DNA from: Pseudochrobactrum saccharolyticum
GTDB lineage: Bacteria; Pseudomonadota; Alphaproteobacteria; Rhizobiales; Rhizobiaceae
Assembly (NCBI RefSeq): GCF_008801715.1
Contig: NZ_VZPG01000002.1
Coordinates: 558,001-622,000, forward strand
Length of the DNA stretch: 64,000 bases
Direction: 5' to 3'
The translations under genes and the position numbers were made by a program. Below the pieces are notes generated by a model. The model saw only the letters and a program-made list of their open reading frames with translations. It made no database searches and had not been told where the DNA came from. This document shows positions 18,592 to 30,840 of this stretch, one piece after another (position 1 is the first letter of the stretch; every line of letters begins with the position of its first letter).

Positions 18592-19074
18592 ATGCTTTAT
18601 CAGATTGCGCAGTTAAATGAACAAAATGGTAAGACAGTGGACGAACTCGACCAGAAACTCATCACCCTGCTCCGTCATAATGCACGCCGCAGCATCTCCG
18701 ATCTCGCCCTTGATGCCGGTGTCTCACGTGCCACTGCCCGTGCCCGTCTGGAGCGTCTGGAAAAAGACGGCCATATTCTCGGCTATACGGTTATCCTGCG
18801 TGCGGACACTGTTGAGCAGGCTGTTCGCGGTATTATGATGATCGAGATTGAAGGCCATGTGACAGAACGCGTAGTGAAAGCGCTGGGTGGTTTCTCGGAG
18901 ATTTCAGAAATTCACACCACCAATGGCCGCTGGGATCTGATTGCCGAAATCAATGCCGATACGCTGAGCGACCTCGACAGTGTGCTGCGTCGTGTCCGTC
19001 TGGTTCCGGGTATTACCAATAGCGAAACCAATCTGTTGCTGGCTACACCGCGCAGTACCAGAGCACGGCTGTAA
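18592..19074 (+). CDS. Lrp/AsnC family transcriptional regulator
   Basis: A DNA-binding regulator with an N-terminal helix-turn-helix (LDQKLITLLRHNARRSISDLA, then VSRATARARLERLEKDG) and a C-terminal RAM ligand domain ending GITNSETNLLLATP. About 160 residues from the ATG at 18592. A GTG at 18637, directly before the conserved DELDQKL, would give 145 residues and fits the family equally well; none has a strong ribosome binding site. Divergent from arginase-ocd, it is their likely arginine- or ornithine-responsive regulator (inferred from position). Confidence 0.9.
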   Translation: MLYQIAQLNEQNGKTVDELDQKLITLLRHNARRSISDLALDAGVSRATARARLERLEKDGHILGYTVILRADTVEQAVRGIMMIEIEGHVTERVVKALGGFSEISEIHTTNGRWDLIAEINADTLSDLDSVLRRVRLVPGITNSETNLLLATPRSTRARL

Positions 19075-19113
19075 CCACACAGACACAGTATCAATCCGAT
19101 CTTTGATTAAATA

Positions 19114-19174
19114 TGATTAATTTACTCAATTATTAAATTACATATTTGCAAAATACGATAAATCCTCCTATGGC
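19114..19174 (+). promoter_or_regulatory. Candidate iron-responsive promoter of the first TonB receptor
   Basis: TGA-N9-TCA at 19114-19128 matches the IRO box bound by RirA in Rhizobiales. Downstream lie TTGCAA (19146-19151) and TATGGC (19169-19174), spaced 17 bases, as a candidate promoter. The motif is short and can occur by chance in AT-rich DNA. Confidence 0.4.
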
Positions 19175-19228
19175 AGCGCATATCTATTAACAAAGCTTAA
19201 ACAACCATCCTCCCAAGGAGTTGCGCTG

Positions 19229-21550
19229 ATGTCTGCTTATGCTGCTGGTGGTTCTGCCACCGGTGCACGCAATTTTTCATGCCTGCATAAATTTTCACTT
19301 TTCTTTCTTACAACAACGGTTTTAAGCACTGCTGCATTTCTGAACCTTACGCCTGCGGCTCTCGCCCAAACGGCACAGCCAAAAAAACAAACGGAAAAAC
19401 AGCAAGCGGATAATGCATCCGGCACATTACAGCTGAACACAATTACTGTGGGCACCGGCACAGTCGGCTCCGGCAGCTACGGCACAGATGCCCCGAATAT
19501 TGTCACCATCGACCGCGAGACGATTGACCGTGTTCAGGCTGCCAGCCTGCCGGAACTGGTAAAACAGACACCGGGAGTGACCATGCTCGGCGGTGTGCGT
19601 ATTCAGGGTCAGAGCATTGCCATTCGCGGTTTCGCCCGTCAGACCGATGTGCGTATTGTCATGGACGGCGCACAGAAAAACTTCGAGCGTTACGATCAGG
19701 GAACCGTTTTTATCGAGCCGGAACTGCTCAAAAGCGTTGAGATCGAAAAAGGCGCGACTTCCATCAAATATGGTAATGGCGGTTTCGGCGGCACCATCAA
19801 GATGGAAACCAAAGACGCAGCCGATATGTTGCGCGAAGGTGAGAACTGGGGTCTTTGGTCAAAGACCGGCTATCAGACAGCCAATAAAGGCTGGGTGCAG
19901 AGCGGCGCTGTTTATGGCCGCACAAATTATAGCGGCATCAATTTTGACGGTCTTGCAGCGGCTACATGGCGCAAGACTGAGGACATGCGTATCGGCGGTG
20001 GTGAGCGTTATAATTTCTCTGACAGCAAGCTCACATCCTTCTCTGCCAAAGGCAGTGCCAGCGCTGACGGCCATGAGCTGAAAGCGACTGCAAGCTACGG
20101 CATGAGCGAGAACTGGGGTCCGCCTGCGGCTATTCGCGGACAGGTTGAACCGATTGGCAGCGATGTTAAAAAATACGGCTATTATGAAGCGATCCGCCGC
20201 CGCCTCGCCTGGCGCGACCTGAAAGATTTCAGCTCATCGGTCGAGCATAAATTTTCCGGTGACAGCGATCTGGTCAATACGCGCCTGATGGTGAGTTATG
20301 CCTTTACATCGCTTTATGCCGAGCGCCCTGATGGGGTGAGCACATCTGCATCCCTTGGCGGCAAGTGGAACGAATCCAAATATTCCGACTTGCGGATCGA
20401 AGCGGAAAACACATCCAATTTCACGCTCGGCGGTTTTAATCACAGCCTGAATTACGGCATTCAGCTACAGCGTCACAACCGTGATATTGTCATGTATGCC
20501 GATACTTACAAAAATAATGCCAATTATAATTACGGCTATTTTGCTCCGTATAATATGCCTGAAGGCAAGCAGGAAACTTTCAGCGCTTTTGTGATTGATA
20601 AGATTGCTCTGACCGATCGGCTGACCATTATTCCGGGTCTGCGTTATGATTATGTGCGATCAACAGGCAAGCCTAACGCTGCAAAGACCTATAATAATCC
20701 TGCTGCCGGTCATGATTACAGCGCAGTCAGCCATGACGGCCTGACACCGGGTCTGAGCATGACCTATGACGCAACCTCAAATCTCCGTCTGTTTGCTGAT
20801 TGGGCCTATGCAATGCGTATGCCGAATATTGATGAGCTCTACTCCACACAAAGTGCCAGCAGTAGCCTGCCACGCACCAGCCGTGACCTTGAAGTGGAAC
20901 GCAACAACAACTTCCAGATTGGCGTTGAAACCATTCACAACCAGCTTTTCACCAGTGATGATCAGCTGAAAGTGCGGGCAACAGCTTATTATAACCATGT
21001 TACCAATCCGATTAACCGGCGCTTTGGTACTAAAAACATGCCTGAAAAACGCGGAGATGGTGACACTTACTGGAACATGCCGTCCTACTACTCTGCCGGT
21101 ATCGAGATTTCAGCCCATTACGACACAACTTATATGTTTGCCGATGCGGCCTTCTCTACAATGCATGGCAGCCGTCATGGTGCGCTGAATAATATCTATG
21201 GCTATAACACCTATCTCAAGGATCTGGCACCGGCGACACTGGTGACAACGCTGGGCTGGAAAGTACCTGATTATGATCTGACACTGGGCTGGACAGGGAC
21301 TTTTGTTGCCCGTCAGTCCAAGACACCGCATAATCAGAATGGCGGCGAGTATGCCCGTCCTGAAAGTGCAGGCTATGGTATCCATGATCTGTTTCTGACA
21401 TGGGCACCGCAAAGCGGGATGATGAAAGATACCAAGCTGGATATCGGTCTCGACAATATTTTTGACAAGAAATACGAGCCTTATCTGAGCGATGGCATTA
21501 CCGCCATGCCTGGCCGTAATTTCAAAGTCAGCCTTAGCAAGAAGTTCTGA
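19229..21550 (+). CDS. TonB-dependent receptor, heme/hemoglobin type
   Basis: A 773-residue outer membrane beta-barrel that imports an iron-bearing ligand using TonB energy. A long signal region with a hydrophobic core ends near ALAQ (about 47). A TonB-box-like LNTITVGTG is followed by the plug domain (LPELVKQTPGVTMLGGVRIQ, IRGFARQTDVRIVMDGAQ, YGNGGFGGTI) and the barrel, which ends in the aromatic residue F. The plug resembles the hemoglobin/transferrin receptor family, but the FRAP/NPNL heme motif is replaced by YAMRMPNIDELY, so the ligand is uncertain. AAGGAG lies eight bases before the ATG. A bidirectional terminator follows. Confidence 0.9.
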   Translation: MSAYAAGGSATGARNFSCLHKFSLFFLTTTVLSTAAFLNLTPAALAQTAQPKKQTEKQQADNASGTLQLNTITVGTGTVGSGSYGTDAPNIVTIDRETIDRVQAASLPELVKQTPGVTMLGGVRIQGQSIAIRGFARQTDVRIVMDGAQKNFERYDQGTVFIEPELLKSVEIEKGATSIKYGNGGFGGTIKMETKDAADMLREGENWGLWSKTGYQTANKGWVQSGAVYGRTNYSGINFDGLAAATWRKTEDMRIGGGERYNFSDSKLTSFSAKGSASADGHELKATASYGMSENWGPPAAIRGQVEPIGSDVKKYGYYEAIRRRLAWRDLKDFSSSVEHKFSGDSDLVNTRLMVSYAFTSLYAERPDGVSTSASLGGKWNESKYSDLRIEAENTSNFTLGGFNHSLNYGIQLQRHNRDIVMYADTYKNNANYNYGYFAPYNMPEGKQETFSAFVIDKIALTDRLTIIPGLRYDYVRSTGKPNAAKTYNNPAAGHDYSAVSHDGLTPGLSMTYDATSNLRLFADWAYAMRMPNIDELYSTQSASSSLPRTSRDLEVERNNNFQIGVETIHNQLFTSDDQLKVRATAYYNHVTNPINRRFGTKNMPEKRGDGDTYWNMPSYYSAGIEISAHYDTTYMFADAAFSTMHGSRHGALNNIYGYNTYLKDLAPATLVTTLGWKVPDYDLTLGWTGTFVARQSKTPHNQNGGEYARPESAGYGIHDLFLTWAPQSGMMKDTKLDIGLDNIFDKKYEPYLSDGITAMPGRNFKVSLSKKF

Positions 21551-21560
21551 GACACAAAAA

Positions 21561-21583
21561 AAGCCCCGCAAAATGCGGGGCTT
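21561..21583. terminator. Bidirectional terminator between the TonB receptor and kdsA
   Basis: AAGCCCCGCA and TGCGGGGCTT pair across AAA, with A-rich and T-rich flanks on opposite sides. Confidence 0.93.
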
Positions 21584-21634
21584 TTTATTAGCTAATTATC
21601 TCAGAGAGATTTTGCTAATTGGCAACCAGCAAGA

Positions 21635-22477
21635 TCAAAGGGATTTTGCCAGCTTGTCGAAAGCCATCAGTGTTTCAAGCAGACGCGGCATGTCTTTCAA
21701 AGGCACCATATTCGGGCCGTCGGAAGGTGCATTGTCCGGATCCTGATGCGTCTCAATAAAGACACCGGCAACGCCAACCGCGACCGATGCACGGGCGAGC
21801 GTTTCAACAAATTCACGCTGACCGCCACTGGTTTCACCCTGACCGCCCGGCTGCTGAACCGAATGAGTCGCGTCAAAAATCACCGGCGCGCCAAGGCCCG
21901 CCATAATCGGCAAAGAGCGCATATCCGACACGAGTGTATTATAGCCGAAAGATGCACCACGCTCGGTCAGCATCACATTCGGATTGCCGCTCTCCACCAC
22001 TTTGGCCATGACATTTTTCATGTCCCATGGCGCCAGAAACTGACCTTTCTTGATGTTGACCACACGGCCGGTATTGGCGGCAGCAATCAGCAGATCAGTC
22101 TGACGGCAGAGGAATGCCGGAATCTGCAACACATCAACAACTTCACCGACAACAGCGCATTGCTCTTCAGTATGCACGTCCGTCAGCACCGGAAAGCCGA
22201 AGTCTTTTTTAAGATCAGCAAAAACTTCCAGAGCCTTTTCGAGGCCGATACCGCGCTGACCTTTCAGCGAAGTACGATTGGCTTTGTCGAAGCTCGATTT
22301 ATAAACCAGACCAATGCCGAGCTTATCTGTCATTTCTTTCAAGGCACCAGCCATATCATAGGCGTGTTCACGGCTTTCCATCTGGCACGGGCCGGCAATG
22401 ATCGACAATGCGCCCTTGTTGGAAAACACTACATTGCCTGACGGCGCCTTAACCTCAACAACAGGATTGGCAGTCAT
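21635..22477 (-). CDS. kdsA: 3-deoxy-8-phosphooctulonate synthase
   Basis: Condenses phosphoenolpyruvate with arabinose-5-phosphate to make Kdo-8-phosphate for lipopolysaccharide. Its 280 residues include [38 protein letters not shown] and [12 protein letters not shown], all family signatures, with a Cys in the AGPCQ metal site suggesting a metal-dependent enzyme. It follows pyrG on the same strand, separated by a terminator. Confidence 0.97.
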   Translation of the reverse strand: MTANPVVEVKAPSGNVVFSNKGALSIIAGPCQMESREHAYDMAGALKEMTDKLGIGLVYKSSFDKANRTSLKGQRGIGLEKALEVFADLKKDFGFPVLTDVHTEEQCAVVGEVVDVLQIPAFLCRQTDLLIAAANTGRVVNIKKGQFLAPWDMKNVMAKVVESGNPNVMLTERGASFGYNTLVSDMRSLPIMAGLGAPVIFDATHSVQQPGGQGETSGGQREFVETLARASVAVGVAGVFIETHQDPDNAPSDGPNMVPLKDMPRLLETLMAFDKLAKSL

Positions 22478-22622
22478 ATCTGTTCCTCAAAATTGAAAAG
22501 TACCTGACTTTTCCCAATAAATAACGGCGCAGGTAAATTTGCGCAGAAACCGCAGTGCGGTTTCATTTTCAGCATATGGACATTGCAAACCGCAATATCC
22601 AGTCCTTTTGATAAAAGCAAAA

Positions 22623-22643
22623 CGGGCACTGTTAAAGTGCCCG
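22623..22643 (-). terminator. Terminator after pyrG
   Basis: On the minus strand CGGGCAC/GTGCCCG forms a stem followed by GTTTTGCTTTT, ten bases after the pyrG stop. Confidence 0.8.
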
Positions 22644-22652
22644 CTTCAGATC

Positions 22653-24641
<1,989 letters not shown>

Positions 24642-25292
24642 TCAGAGAACGACGACAGTCGCTCCGAGATTTACACGCTCATAGAGTTCCATGACATCTT
24701 CATTGGTCATACGGAAGCAGCCATTTGATGCCGAGCTGCCGATTGTCCAAGGCTGAACCGTGCCGTGAATACGGATATAGGTGTCTTTATTGCCCTGAAA
24801 CAGGTAGAGCGCGCGTGAACCCAGCGGATTACCCAGACCACCGTCCATACCGTTTTTGAAACGGCCGTAATGTTCAGGGCTGCGCTTGACCATGTCTGCG
24901 GTCGGAATCCAGCGCGGCCATTCACGCTTGGCATTGATTGTACCGGTGCCCTTAAATTCCAGACCGACTTTACCGACAGCAATACCGTAACGGCGGGCTG
25001 TGGTTGGTGTTTCTACCAGATAAAGGAAATATTTTGCCGGATCGACAACGATTGTCCCTACCGGATAGCCCGAAAAGGCAACTGTCTGTGCCTGATATCT
25101 CGGATCAATATTATATTTGCCTTTGGCAGCCTTCTGGGTTGTGGCTTTCTTCTTCTCCGGCTTGGCGGCTTTAGCCGTTGTATCCGTTGATGCGGCCGCA
25201 GCAGCCGTCTGGGCGGCAGCCTGACCGGTGAGAGCGGAGAAACTTAAGCACAAACCGGCAAAACCGGCGATGAGAACACGGGATGAAATCAT
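24642..25292 (-). CDS. L,D-transpeptidase (YkuD family), periplasmic
   Basis: A peptidoglycan-modifying enzyme that makes 3-3 crosslinks or attaches outer membrane proteins to the wall; the second role is known for Brucella relatives. At 216 residues it has a signal peptide (1-28, ending AAAQ), an Ala/Lys-rich spacer to residue 60, and the YkuD domain with IRIHGTVQPW (H176-G177) and SASNGCFRM, which contains the nucleophile C192 and R194. It is transcribed alone, between pyrG and secG, with its own terminator. Confidence 0.93.
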   Translation of the reverse strand: MISSRVLIAGFAGLCLSFSALTGQAAAQTAAAAASTDTTAKAAKPEKKKATTQKAAKGKYNIDPRYQAQTVAFSGYPVGTIVVDPAKYFLYLVETPTTARRYGIAVGKVGLEFKGTGTINAKREWPRWIPTADMVKRSPEHYGRFKNGMDGGLGNPLGSRALYLFQGNKDTYIRIHGTVQPWTIGSSASNGCFRMTNEDVMELYERVNLGATVVVL

Positions 25293-25474
25293 GGGGCTTT
25301 CTCAAAACACTCTTTTATGTCTCATCAGCACGATGAGCCGAAGATGAGGTGTAAACAGGTTGCTTGCTGATAGGCCAAACTCACTGATCTCTCAACGGGC
25401 AATATGTTACCCACAAGCTAATCCCGTCGTCTATGGCAAGCCTGCAACACTTTTATTGCAAAACCTTTAAAATA

Positions 25475-25500
25475 AAAAAGCCTCCGCGAGGAGGCTTTTT
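25475..25500. terminator. Terminator after secG
   Basis: AAAAAGCCTCC / GGAGGCTTTTT with a four-base loop lies about 20 bases beyond the secG stop and has A/T tails on both sides. Confidence 0.9.
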
Positions 25501-25520
25501 ATCATTCATAAATCCGGCTC

Positions 25521-25904
25521 TTACTGGGAGCTCGGAACCGGGCTTGCCGGAGTGGCAGGCTGTGCCGGTGTGCTTTCCGGTGTTGTTGTACCACCGCCGA
25601 GCTGATCCAGAATACCGTTGCCGCCTGCAGGTGCAGTCTGTGAGCTGCCGGCAGGGATACGGTTGAGAATATCTGTCGGACGTTCGCCGTTCATAGCGAT
25701 GATGCCCAGAAGCAGCGAAGTTGCAAAGAAACCTGCGCCCAGAATTGCAGTTGTGCGGGTCAGAGCATTGGCTGCACCGCGCGCAGTCATGAAACCTGAA
25801 CCACCACCGATACCAAGACCACCGCCTTCGGAACGCTGAATCAACACAACGCCGACAAGTGCGAGAACGATCAGGAGATGTATAACAATAAGAACGGTTT
25901 GCAT
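25521..25904 (-). CDS. secG: Preprotein translocase subunit SecG
   Basis: A small inner membrane subunit of the SecYEG channel, 127 residues. Two membrane segments (about 3-20 and 52-70) flank the conserved LIQRSEGGGLGIGGGSGF segment. A Pro/Thr/Gly-rich tail of about 45 residues follows and is common in Rhizobiales. It lies just downstream of tpiA on the same strand. Confidence 0.96.
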   Translation of the reverse strand: MQTVLIVIHLLIVLALVGVVLIQRSEGGGLGIGGGSGFMTARGAANALTRTTAILGAGFFATSLLLGIIAMNGERPTDILNRIPAGSSQTAPAGGNGILDQLGGGTTTPESTPAQPATPASPVPSSQ

Positions 25905-26016
25905 GGGTTTCCGGACTGCTTTCTTATAGGAGTAGAAACGGCTTTCTACACGGATTTATCCGACAATCCAACCCCCTGCAACCGAATGCTTGCAAGGGAT
26001 TGATATTTATTCAAAT

Positions 26017-26781
26017 TCAGAGCACGCGATAGGCGTCGCAAATTGCGAGGAAATCTGTGGCTTTCAGGCTGGCACCGCCGACAAGCGCGCCATCCACATC
26101 AGCAACGCCGAGCAATTCAACAGCATTATTCGGCTTCACCGAACCACCATAGAGCAGACGCAGATGCGCACCTTTGGCACCGAAACGCTCAATCAGCTTC
26201 GAGCGGATGAAAGCATGTACCGTGCGCACATCCGAAACGGTTGGTGTCAGGCCGGTACCGATTGCCCAGACAGGCTCATAGGCAACAACGGTATTTTCCG
26301 GTGTCACACCTTCAGGCAGCGAATCTGCGATCTGCTGACCAACGATTTCGAGTGTCTGATCGGCCTGCTTCTGTTCAGCGGTTTCGCCAACGCAGACAAT
26401 CGCGGTCAGACCGGCTTTCCAAGCGGCCTGTACTTTGGCGCAAACGGCTTCACTGGTCTCATGATGATCTGTGCGGCGCTCGGAATGACCGAGGATCACA
26501 TGGCTTGCGCCTGCTTCTTTCAGCATCAGCGCAGAAATATCGCCGGTATGCGCGCCTGATTCTGCTGCATGGCAATCCTGACCGCCAACGCCGATAGCAT
26601 CGGTTTCTGGTGTAGCCGCAGCACGCGAAATAAGAGTGGAAGGTACGCAGATCACCACGTCGAACTTGCGGCCGATATCCGTGCTAAGATTGGCAGCGAT
26701 TGCACGCAGTTCACCCAGCTGCTCGCCGGTGCCGTTCATCTTCCAGTTACCCGCAACAAGCGGACGTATTTCCGGGGTCAT
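26017..26781 (-). CDS. tpiA: Triose-phosphate isomerase
   Basis: Interconverts dihydroxyacetone phosphate and glyceraldehyde-3-phosphate in glycolysis. The 254-residue protein has the catalytic Lys in LVAGNWKMNG, His in ILGHSERR and Glu in VVAYEPVWAIGTG, and the phosphate loop GGSVKPNN. No signal peptide is present. It is upstream of secG and divergent from the peptidyl-prolyl isomerase gene. Confidence 0.97.
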   Translation of the reverse strand: MTPEIRPLVAGNWKMNGTGEQLGELRAIAANLSTDIGRKFDVVICVPSTLISRAAATPETDAIGVGGQDCHAAESGAHTGDISALMLKEAGASHVILGHSERRTDHHETSEAVCAKVQAAWKAGLTAIVCVGETAEQKQADQTLEIVGQQIADSLPEGVTPENTVVAYEPVWAIGTGLTPTVSDVRTVHAFIRSKLIERFGAKGAHLRLLYGGSVKPNNAVELLGVADVDGALVGGASLKATDFLAICDAYRVL

Positions 26782-27004
26782 TACACCCTCCTCACCAATG
26801 ATTTCAGCCGCATTGCATAGCGGCTTCTGACACGGCCTCGCCGGTTTAGACCGGTGCGGCAGAGCCGGTTCGTGCCCAAAACTGAAACCGCTCTAGCAAA
26901 TTCAGACCTGAAAGCAAATCCCCAAACGCATCGCTCAACATGGCTTTAACGGCAATAATGCCACAATTCTTTTCGTTCTTAGTGCCCTGAAGGCAGGTTT
27001 CCGT

Positions 27005-27033
27005 TTGACTGCATTATCATCGGCGGCTATCCC
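27005..27033 (+). promoter_or_regulatory. Promoter of the peptidyl-prolyl isomerase gene
   Basis: TTGACT (27005-27010) and TATCCC (27028-27033) are spaced 17 bases, putting the start of transcription around 27040, about 35 bases before the ATG. The -35 is a strong match and the -10 is moderate. This also argues against translation starting at the TTG of 27005. Confidence 0.5.
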
Positions 27034-27073
27034 CTTATTTAACAAAGTGAGTTTACTCCACAAAGGTACTTCT

Positions 27074-28963
27074 ATGCTTGACAGCTTGCGCACTGCATCC
27101 AAATCATGGGTCTCGAAATTCTTTCTCGGTCTTCTCGTCCTCTCTTTTGCAGTATGGGGTATCGCAGATGTGTTCCGTGAAGGTTTCAGCGGCAATGCTG
27201 TTCTGGAAGCCGGAGGCTCATCCGTATCGCCGACTGAATATCGTCTGGCCTATGACCGTCAGGTGATTGCTGTTTCCAACCAGCTGCGTCAGCAGCTGAC
27301 CCGCGATCAGGCTAAAGCGCTCGGTATTCCGTCACAAGTAACGGGCCAGCTGGTTGCAGGCGTGCTGCTTGATGAACAGGCACGCCAGATGGGACTGGGC
27401 ATGTCGAAAGATCACCTCGCCCGTCTCACCGGTGAAGATCAGGCATTTCTGGATTCCAGCGGCCGCTTCTCCAATAACCAGTTTAACGCAGTGCTGCGTC
27501 AGGCCGGTATGAGCGCGCAGGACTATTTCAACAGCCGCACCAAATATGCGCTGCGTCAGCAGATCGTTGAAGCTGTGTCAGACGGCATGAGCGCACCGGA
27601 CACATTATTCAAGGCGCTGGCGCTTTATGACGGTGAAAGCCGCACGGTTGATTACATCACCCTTACTCAGGAAAAAGCTGACACAATTGCTACACCTGAC
27701 GATGCTGAACTGAAAAAATGGTATGATGGCCATCTCGGCAATTACCGCGCACCGGAATATCGTAAAGTCAGCTATGTGCCGCTCGAAGCGCAGGACATTG
27801 TCAACGAAGCCGATGTTATGCCGGAAGAGATTCAGGAATATTACAAAAAGAACATTGCCCGTTTCTCGACTGAAGAAAAGCGCACTCTTGAACAGCTGAA
27901 TTTCGCCAATGAAGAGGAAGCAAAAGCGGCTTCGGATAAAATCAAATCCGGCACCAGCTTTGCTGATCTTGTTACCCAGAGCGGCAAAAAGCCAGAAGAT
28001 GTTAAACTCGGCACATTTGTAAAAGGCGATCTGCCGGATGCAGTGATTGCTGATGCGGCTTTCGCTCTGCCTGCCAATGGCACAAGCGATGTTGTAAAAG
28101 GCGCATTCGGCCCTGTGCTGCTGCATGTCAGCGCAATTGAGCCTGCAGCCGTGAAAACAGAAGCAGAAGTTGCACCGGAAATCCGTAAAACTCTGGCTCT
28201 GACACAGGCGCTGACCTCGCTGAATGCGGTTCATGACTCGTTTGAAGAAGAACGCGGCAATGGCGCAACACTGGCGCAGGCTGCTGAAAAGCTGAAACTC
28301 AAAGTTAAAACCGTAGAAGCTGTTGATGTGAACGGCAATGCTCCGGACGGTAAGCCGGTTGCTGATCTGCCGCAGCTGCCTTCCTTCCTGACCTCTGTTT
28401 ACCAGTCGGATCAGGGCATTGATAATGATGCACTGCCAACTCCGACCCGTGGTTATATCTGGTATCAGCTGGATGGCGTGACACCTGCCCGCGACAAAAC
28501 ATTTGATGAAGTCAAAGATCAGGTTGCAGCCGAGTGGAAACAGGATGAAGCAGCAAAGCGTCTGACAACCAAAGCCGAAGAGCTGCGCAAGCGCCTTGAA
28601 GCCGGTGAAACTCTGGACGTTCTTGCTCAGGAAGCCGGCGTTGAAAAACAGACCAAGCGCGGCCTGACCCGTACGGCTACAGATTCTGAACTGTCAGAGG
28701 CTGCGGTTGCACAGATCTTCGGCGGCGCGGACAATCTCACAGGCGTTGCAAGCGGCATCAATAAAGAAACCCAGATCCTGTTCAAAGTGATTGAGACAAC
28801 TGAGCCTGCCGGTGTCAGCGCGGAAAGCCTGCCACAGGGCACACGCGATGCGATTTCCTCACGCATTGGCGACGACCTGCTGGAACAGCTGGTTGGCCGT
28901 CTGCAGAGCGAATATCCGGTTAAAATCAATCAGACCCTGATGGATCAGGCTCTGTCCTTCTAA
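27074..28963 (+). CDS. PpiD/SurA-type periplasmic peptidyl-prolyl isomerase
   Basis: A membrane-anchored periplasmic chaperone that helps newly secreted and outer membrane proteins fold. It has 629 residues. The N-terminus MLDSLRTASKSWVSKFFLG leads into one membrane segment (about 15-35). A SurA_N-like helical domain follows, then a parvulin-like region around residues 250-370 (EEKRTLEQLNF, GTSFADLVTQSG) and a helical C-terminus. The ATG at 27074 has AAAGG upstream. It begins the segment ppiD-like, trpD, trpC, moaC, moeA. Confidence 0.9.
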   Translation: MLDSLRTASKSWVSKFFLGLLVLSFAVWGIADVFREGFSGNAVLEAGGSSVSPTEYRLAYDRQVIAVSNQLRQQLTRDQAKALGIPSQVTGQLVAGVLLDEQARQMGLGMSKDHLARLTGEDQAFLDSSGRFSNNQFNAVLRQAGMSAQDYFNSRTKYALRQQIVEAVSDGMSAPDTLFKALALYDGESRTVDYITLTQEKADTIATPDDAELKKWYDGHLGNYRAPEYRKVSYVPLEAQDIVNEADVMPEEIQEYYKKNIARFSTEEKRTLEQLNFANEEEAKAASDKIKSGTSFADLVTQSGKKPEDVKLGTFVKGDLPDAVIADAAFALPANGTSDVVKGAFGPVLLHVSAIEPAAVKTEAEVAPEIRKTLALTQALTSLNAVHDSFEEERGNGATLAQAAEKLKLKVKTVEAVDVNGNAPDGKPVADLPQLPSFLTSVYQSDQGIDNDALPTPTRGYIWYQLDGVTPARDKTFDEVKDQVAAEWKQDEAAKRLTTKAEELRKRLEAGETLDVLAQEAGVEKQTKRGLTRTATDSELSEAAVAQIFGGADNLTGVASGINKETQILFKVIETTEPAGVSAESLPQGTRDAISSRIGDDLLEQLVGRLQSEYPVKINQTLMDQALSF

Positions 28964-29015
28964 CGCCTTCTCTCTTTGAAGGCAGGCGGAGCCTCACTAA
29001 AGATTCGAGTACACT

Positions 29016-30038
29016 ATGTCAGATTTCAAAAGCTACATTGCCAAAGCTGTTACAGGCACACCTTTAACTCAGGCGGAGTCCAAAGCAGCGTTTGACATTA
29101 TGATGTCCGGTTCCGCCACCCCTGCCCAGATCGGCGGTTTTCTGATGGCTCTGCGCATGCGCGGTGAAGCCGTTGCGGAAATTGCAGGCGCTGTGGAATC
29201 AATGCGGGCGAAAATGATCCCCGTCGATGCACCTGCCGGTGCAATTGATATTGTAGGTACCGGCGGCGATCAGTCCGGCTCTTATAACGTGTCCAGCTGT
29301 GCAGCCATTGTGACTGCGGGTGCAGGCGTGATCGTTGCCAAACATGGTAACCGCGCTTTGTCCTCACGCTCAGGTGCGGCAGATACACTGGCAGAGCTCG
29401 GCATTAATATTGAAGCCGATCCGGCAACAATCAGCCGCTGCATTCATGATGCAGGTCTCGGCTTTATGTTCGCGCCGATGCATCATTCTTCGATGCGCCA
29501 TGTCGGCCCTGCCCGCGTGGAGCTGGGCACCCGTACAATTTTCAACCTGCTTGGCCCGCTCGCCAATCCGGCTGGTGTCAAGCATCAGCTCGTCGGCGTT
29601 TTCTCCCACGACTGGGTACTGCCGATTGCCAAAGTGCTGAAAGAACTCGGTTCCGATCATGTCTGGGTTGTTTATGGCGATGGTCTGGATGAAATGACCA
29701 CCGCAGGCACCACCAATATTGCAGCGCTGCATAATGGTGAAATCACCGAATTTGAAATCACACCGGAAGAAGTCGGCCTGAAGCGCGTTGCTTTTGACGC
29801 TCTCAAAGGCGGCGATGCGCAGCATAATGCGGCTGCCCTGCTGCGCGTACTTGGCGGTGAAGCCGGTGCTTATCGCGATATCGTGCTACTCAATGCCGGT
29901 GCTGCACTCGTGATTGCCGGCAAGGCCAAAGATATTAAAGAAGGTATTGCCCTTGCTGCACAGTCGATTGACAGCGGCGCGGCAAAAGCCAAACTCGATC
30001 AGCTGATTGCTGTATCGAACAGCAAGACAAGTGAATAA
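29016..30038 (+). CDS. trpD: Anthranilate phosphoribosyltransferase
   Basis: Transfers phosphoribose from PRPP to anthranilate, the second step of tryptophan synthesis. Of 340 residues, the PRPP-binding [17 protein letters not shown] and [21 protein letters not shown] are diagnostic, and [19 protein letters not shown] is conserved. It is not fused to a TrpG amidotransferase. trpC follows after a single base. Confidence 0.97.
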   Translation: MSDFKSYIAKAVTGTPLTQAESKAAFDIMMSGSATPAQIGGFLMALRMRGEAVAEIAGAVESMRAKMIPVDAPAGAIDIVGTGGDQSGSYNVSSCAAIVTAGAGVIVAKHGNRALSSRSGAADTLAELGINIEADPATISRCIHDAGLGFMFAPMHHSSMRHVGPARVELGTRTIFNLLGPLANPAGVKHQLVGVFSHDWVLPIAKVLKELGSDHVWVVYGDGLDEMTTAGTTNIAALHNGEITEFEITPEEVGLKRVAFDALKGGDAQHNAAALLRVLGGEAGAYRDIVLLNAGAALVIAGKAKDIKEGIALAAQSIDSGAAKAKLDQLIAVSNSKTSE

Positions 30039-30039
30039 A

Positions 30040-30837
30040 ATGACCGATATTCTCAAAAAGATCGAAGCCTATAAGCTTGTTGAAATTGCAGAAGCCAAAG
30101 TCCGTTTGCCATTGGCAGACGTGAAAAAAGCTGCTGCCGATCAGTCGCCTGCTCGTGGTTTCCTCAAAGCATTGGAAGCAAAGCAGGCTGCCGGTTCTTT
30201 CGGTCTGATTGCGGAAATCAAAAAAGCCAGCCCGTCCAAAGGTCTGATCCGTCCGGATTTTGATCCGCCAGCATTGGCAAAAGCCTATGAAGATGGCGGC
30301 GCGGCCTGTCTTTCAGTTCTGACAGATACACCTAGCTTTCAGGGCGCACCGGAATTCCTGCAACAGGCACGCGCTGCCTGCTCTCTTCCAGCGCTGCGCA
30401 AGGACTTTCTGTTTGATCCTTATCAGGTCTATGAAGCGCGTCATTGGGGTGCTGATTGCATTCTCATCATCATGGCAAGCGTTGATGATGCACTGGCTAA
30501 AGAGCTGGAAGACACCGCCTTTTCGCTCGGCATGGATGCACTGATTGAAGTGCATGATGAAGCGGAGATGGAACGGGCACTCAAATTGTCGTCACGTCTG
30601 CTCGGCATCAACAATCGCAACCTGCGTACTTTCGAAGTCGATCTCGCAGTTTCTGAACGTCTGGCAGCCATGGTGCCGGATGACCGTCTTCTGGTTGGTG
30701 AAAGCGGTATCTTCACGCATGATGATTGCCTGCGTTTGCAGAAATCCGGCATCTCCACCTTCCTGATCGGTGAAAGCCTGATGCGCCAGCAGGATGTGGC
30801 CAGTGCAACCCGCAAACTCCTGACCGGCAAAGAGTAA
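30040..30837 (+). CDS. trpC: Indole-3-glycerol phosphate synthase
   Basis: Closes the indole ring in tryptophan synthesis. The 265-residue protein has the catalytic Lys in [25 protein letters not shown], and the phosphate site [10 protein letters not shown]. It is a single-domain protein, not fused to TrpF. The ATG at 30040 is one base after the trpD stop; the upstream in-frame extension overlaps trpD and is not needed. moaC follows three bases later. Confidence 0.97.
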   Translation: MTDILKKIEAYKLVEIAEAKVRLPLADVKKAAADQSPARGFLKALEAKQAAGSFGLIAEIKKASPSKGLIRPDFDPPALAKAYEDGGAACLSVLTDTPSFQGAPEFLQQARAACSLPALRKDFLFDPYQVYEARHWGADCILIIMASVDDALAKELEDTAFSLGMDALIEVHDEAEMERALKLSSRLLGINNRNLRTFEVDLAVSERLAAMVPDDRLLVGESGIFTHDDCLRLQKSGISTFLIGESLMRQQDVASATRKLLTGKE

Positions 30838-30840
30838 ACC

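Noticed and set aside
26881-26897. CGCTCTAGCAAATTC as another copy of the dispersed repeat
   Set aside because: Only a 7-base similarity. There is no paired partner and no joint sequence.
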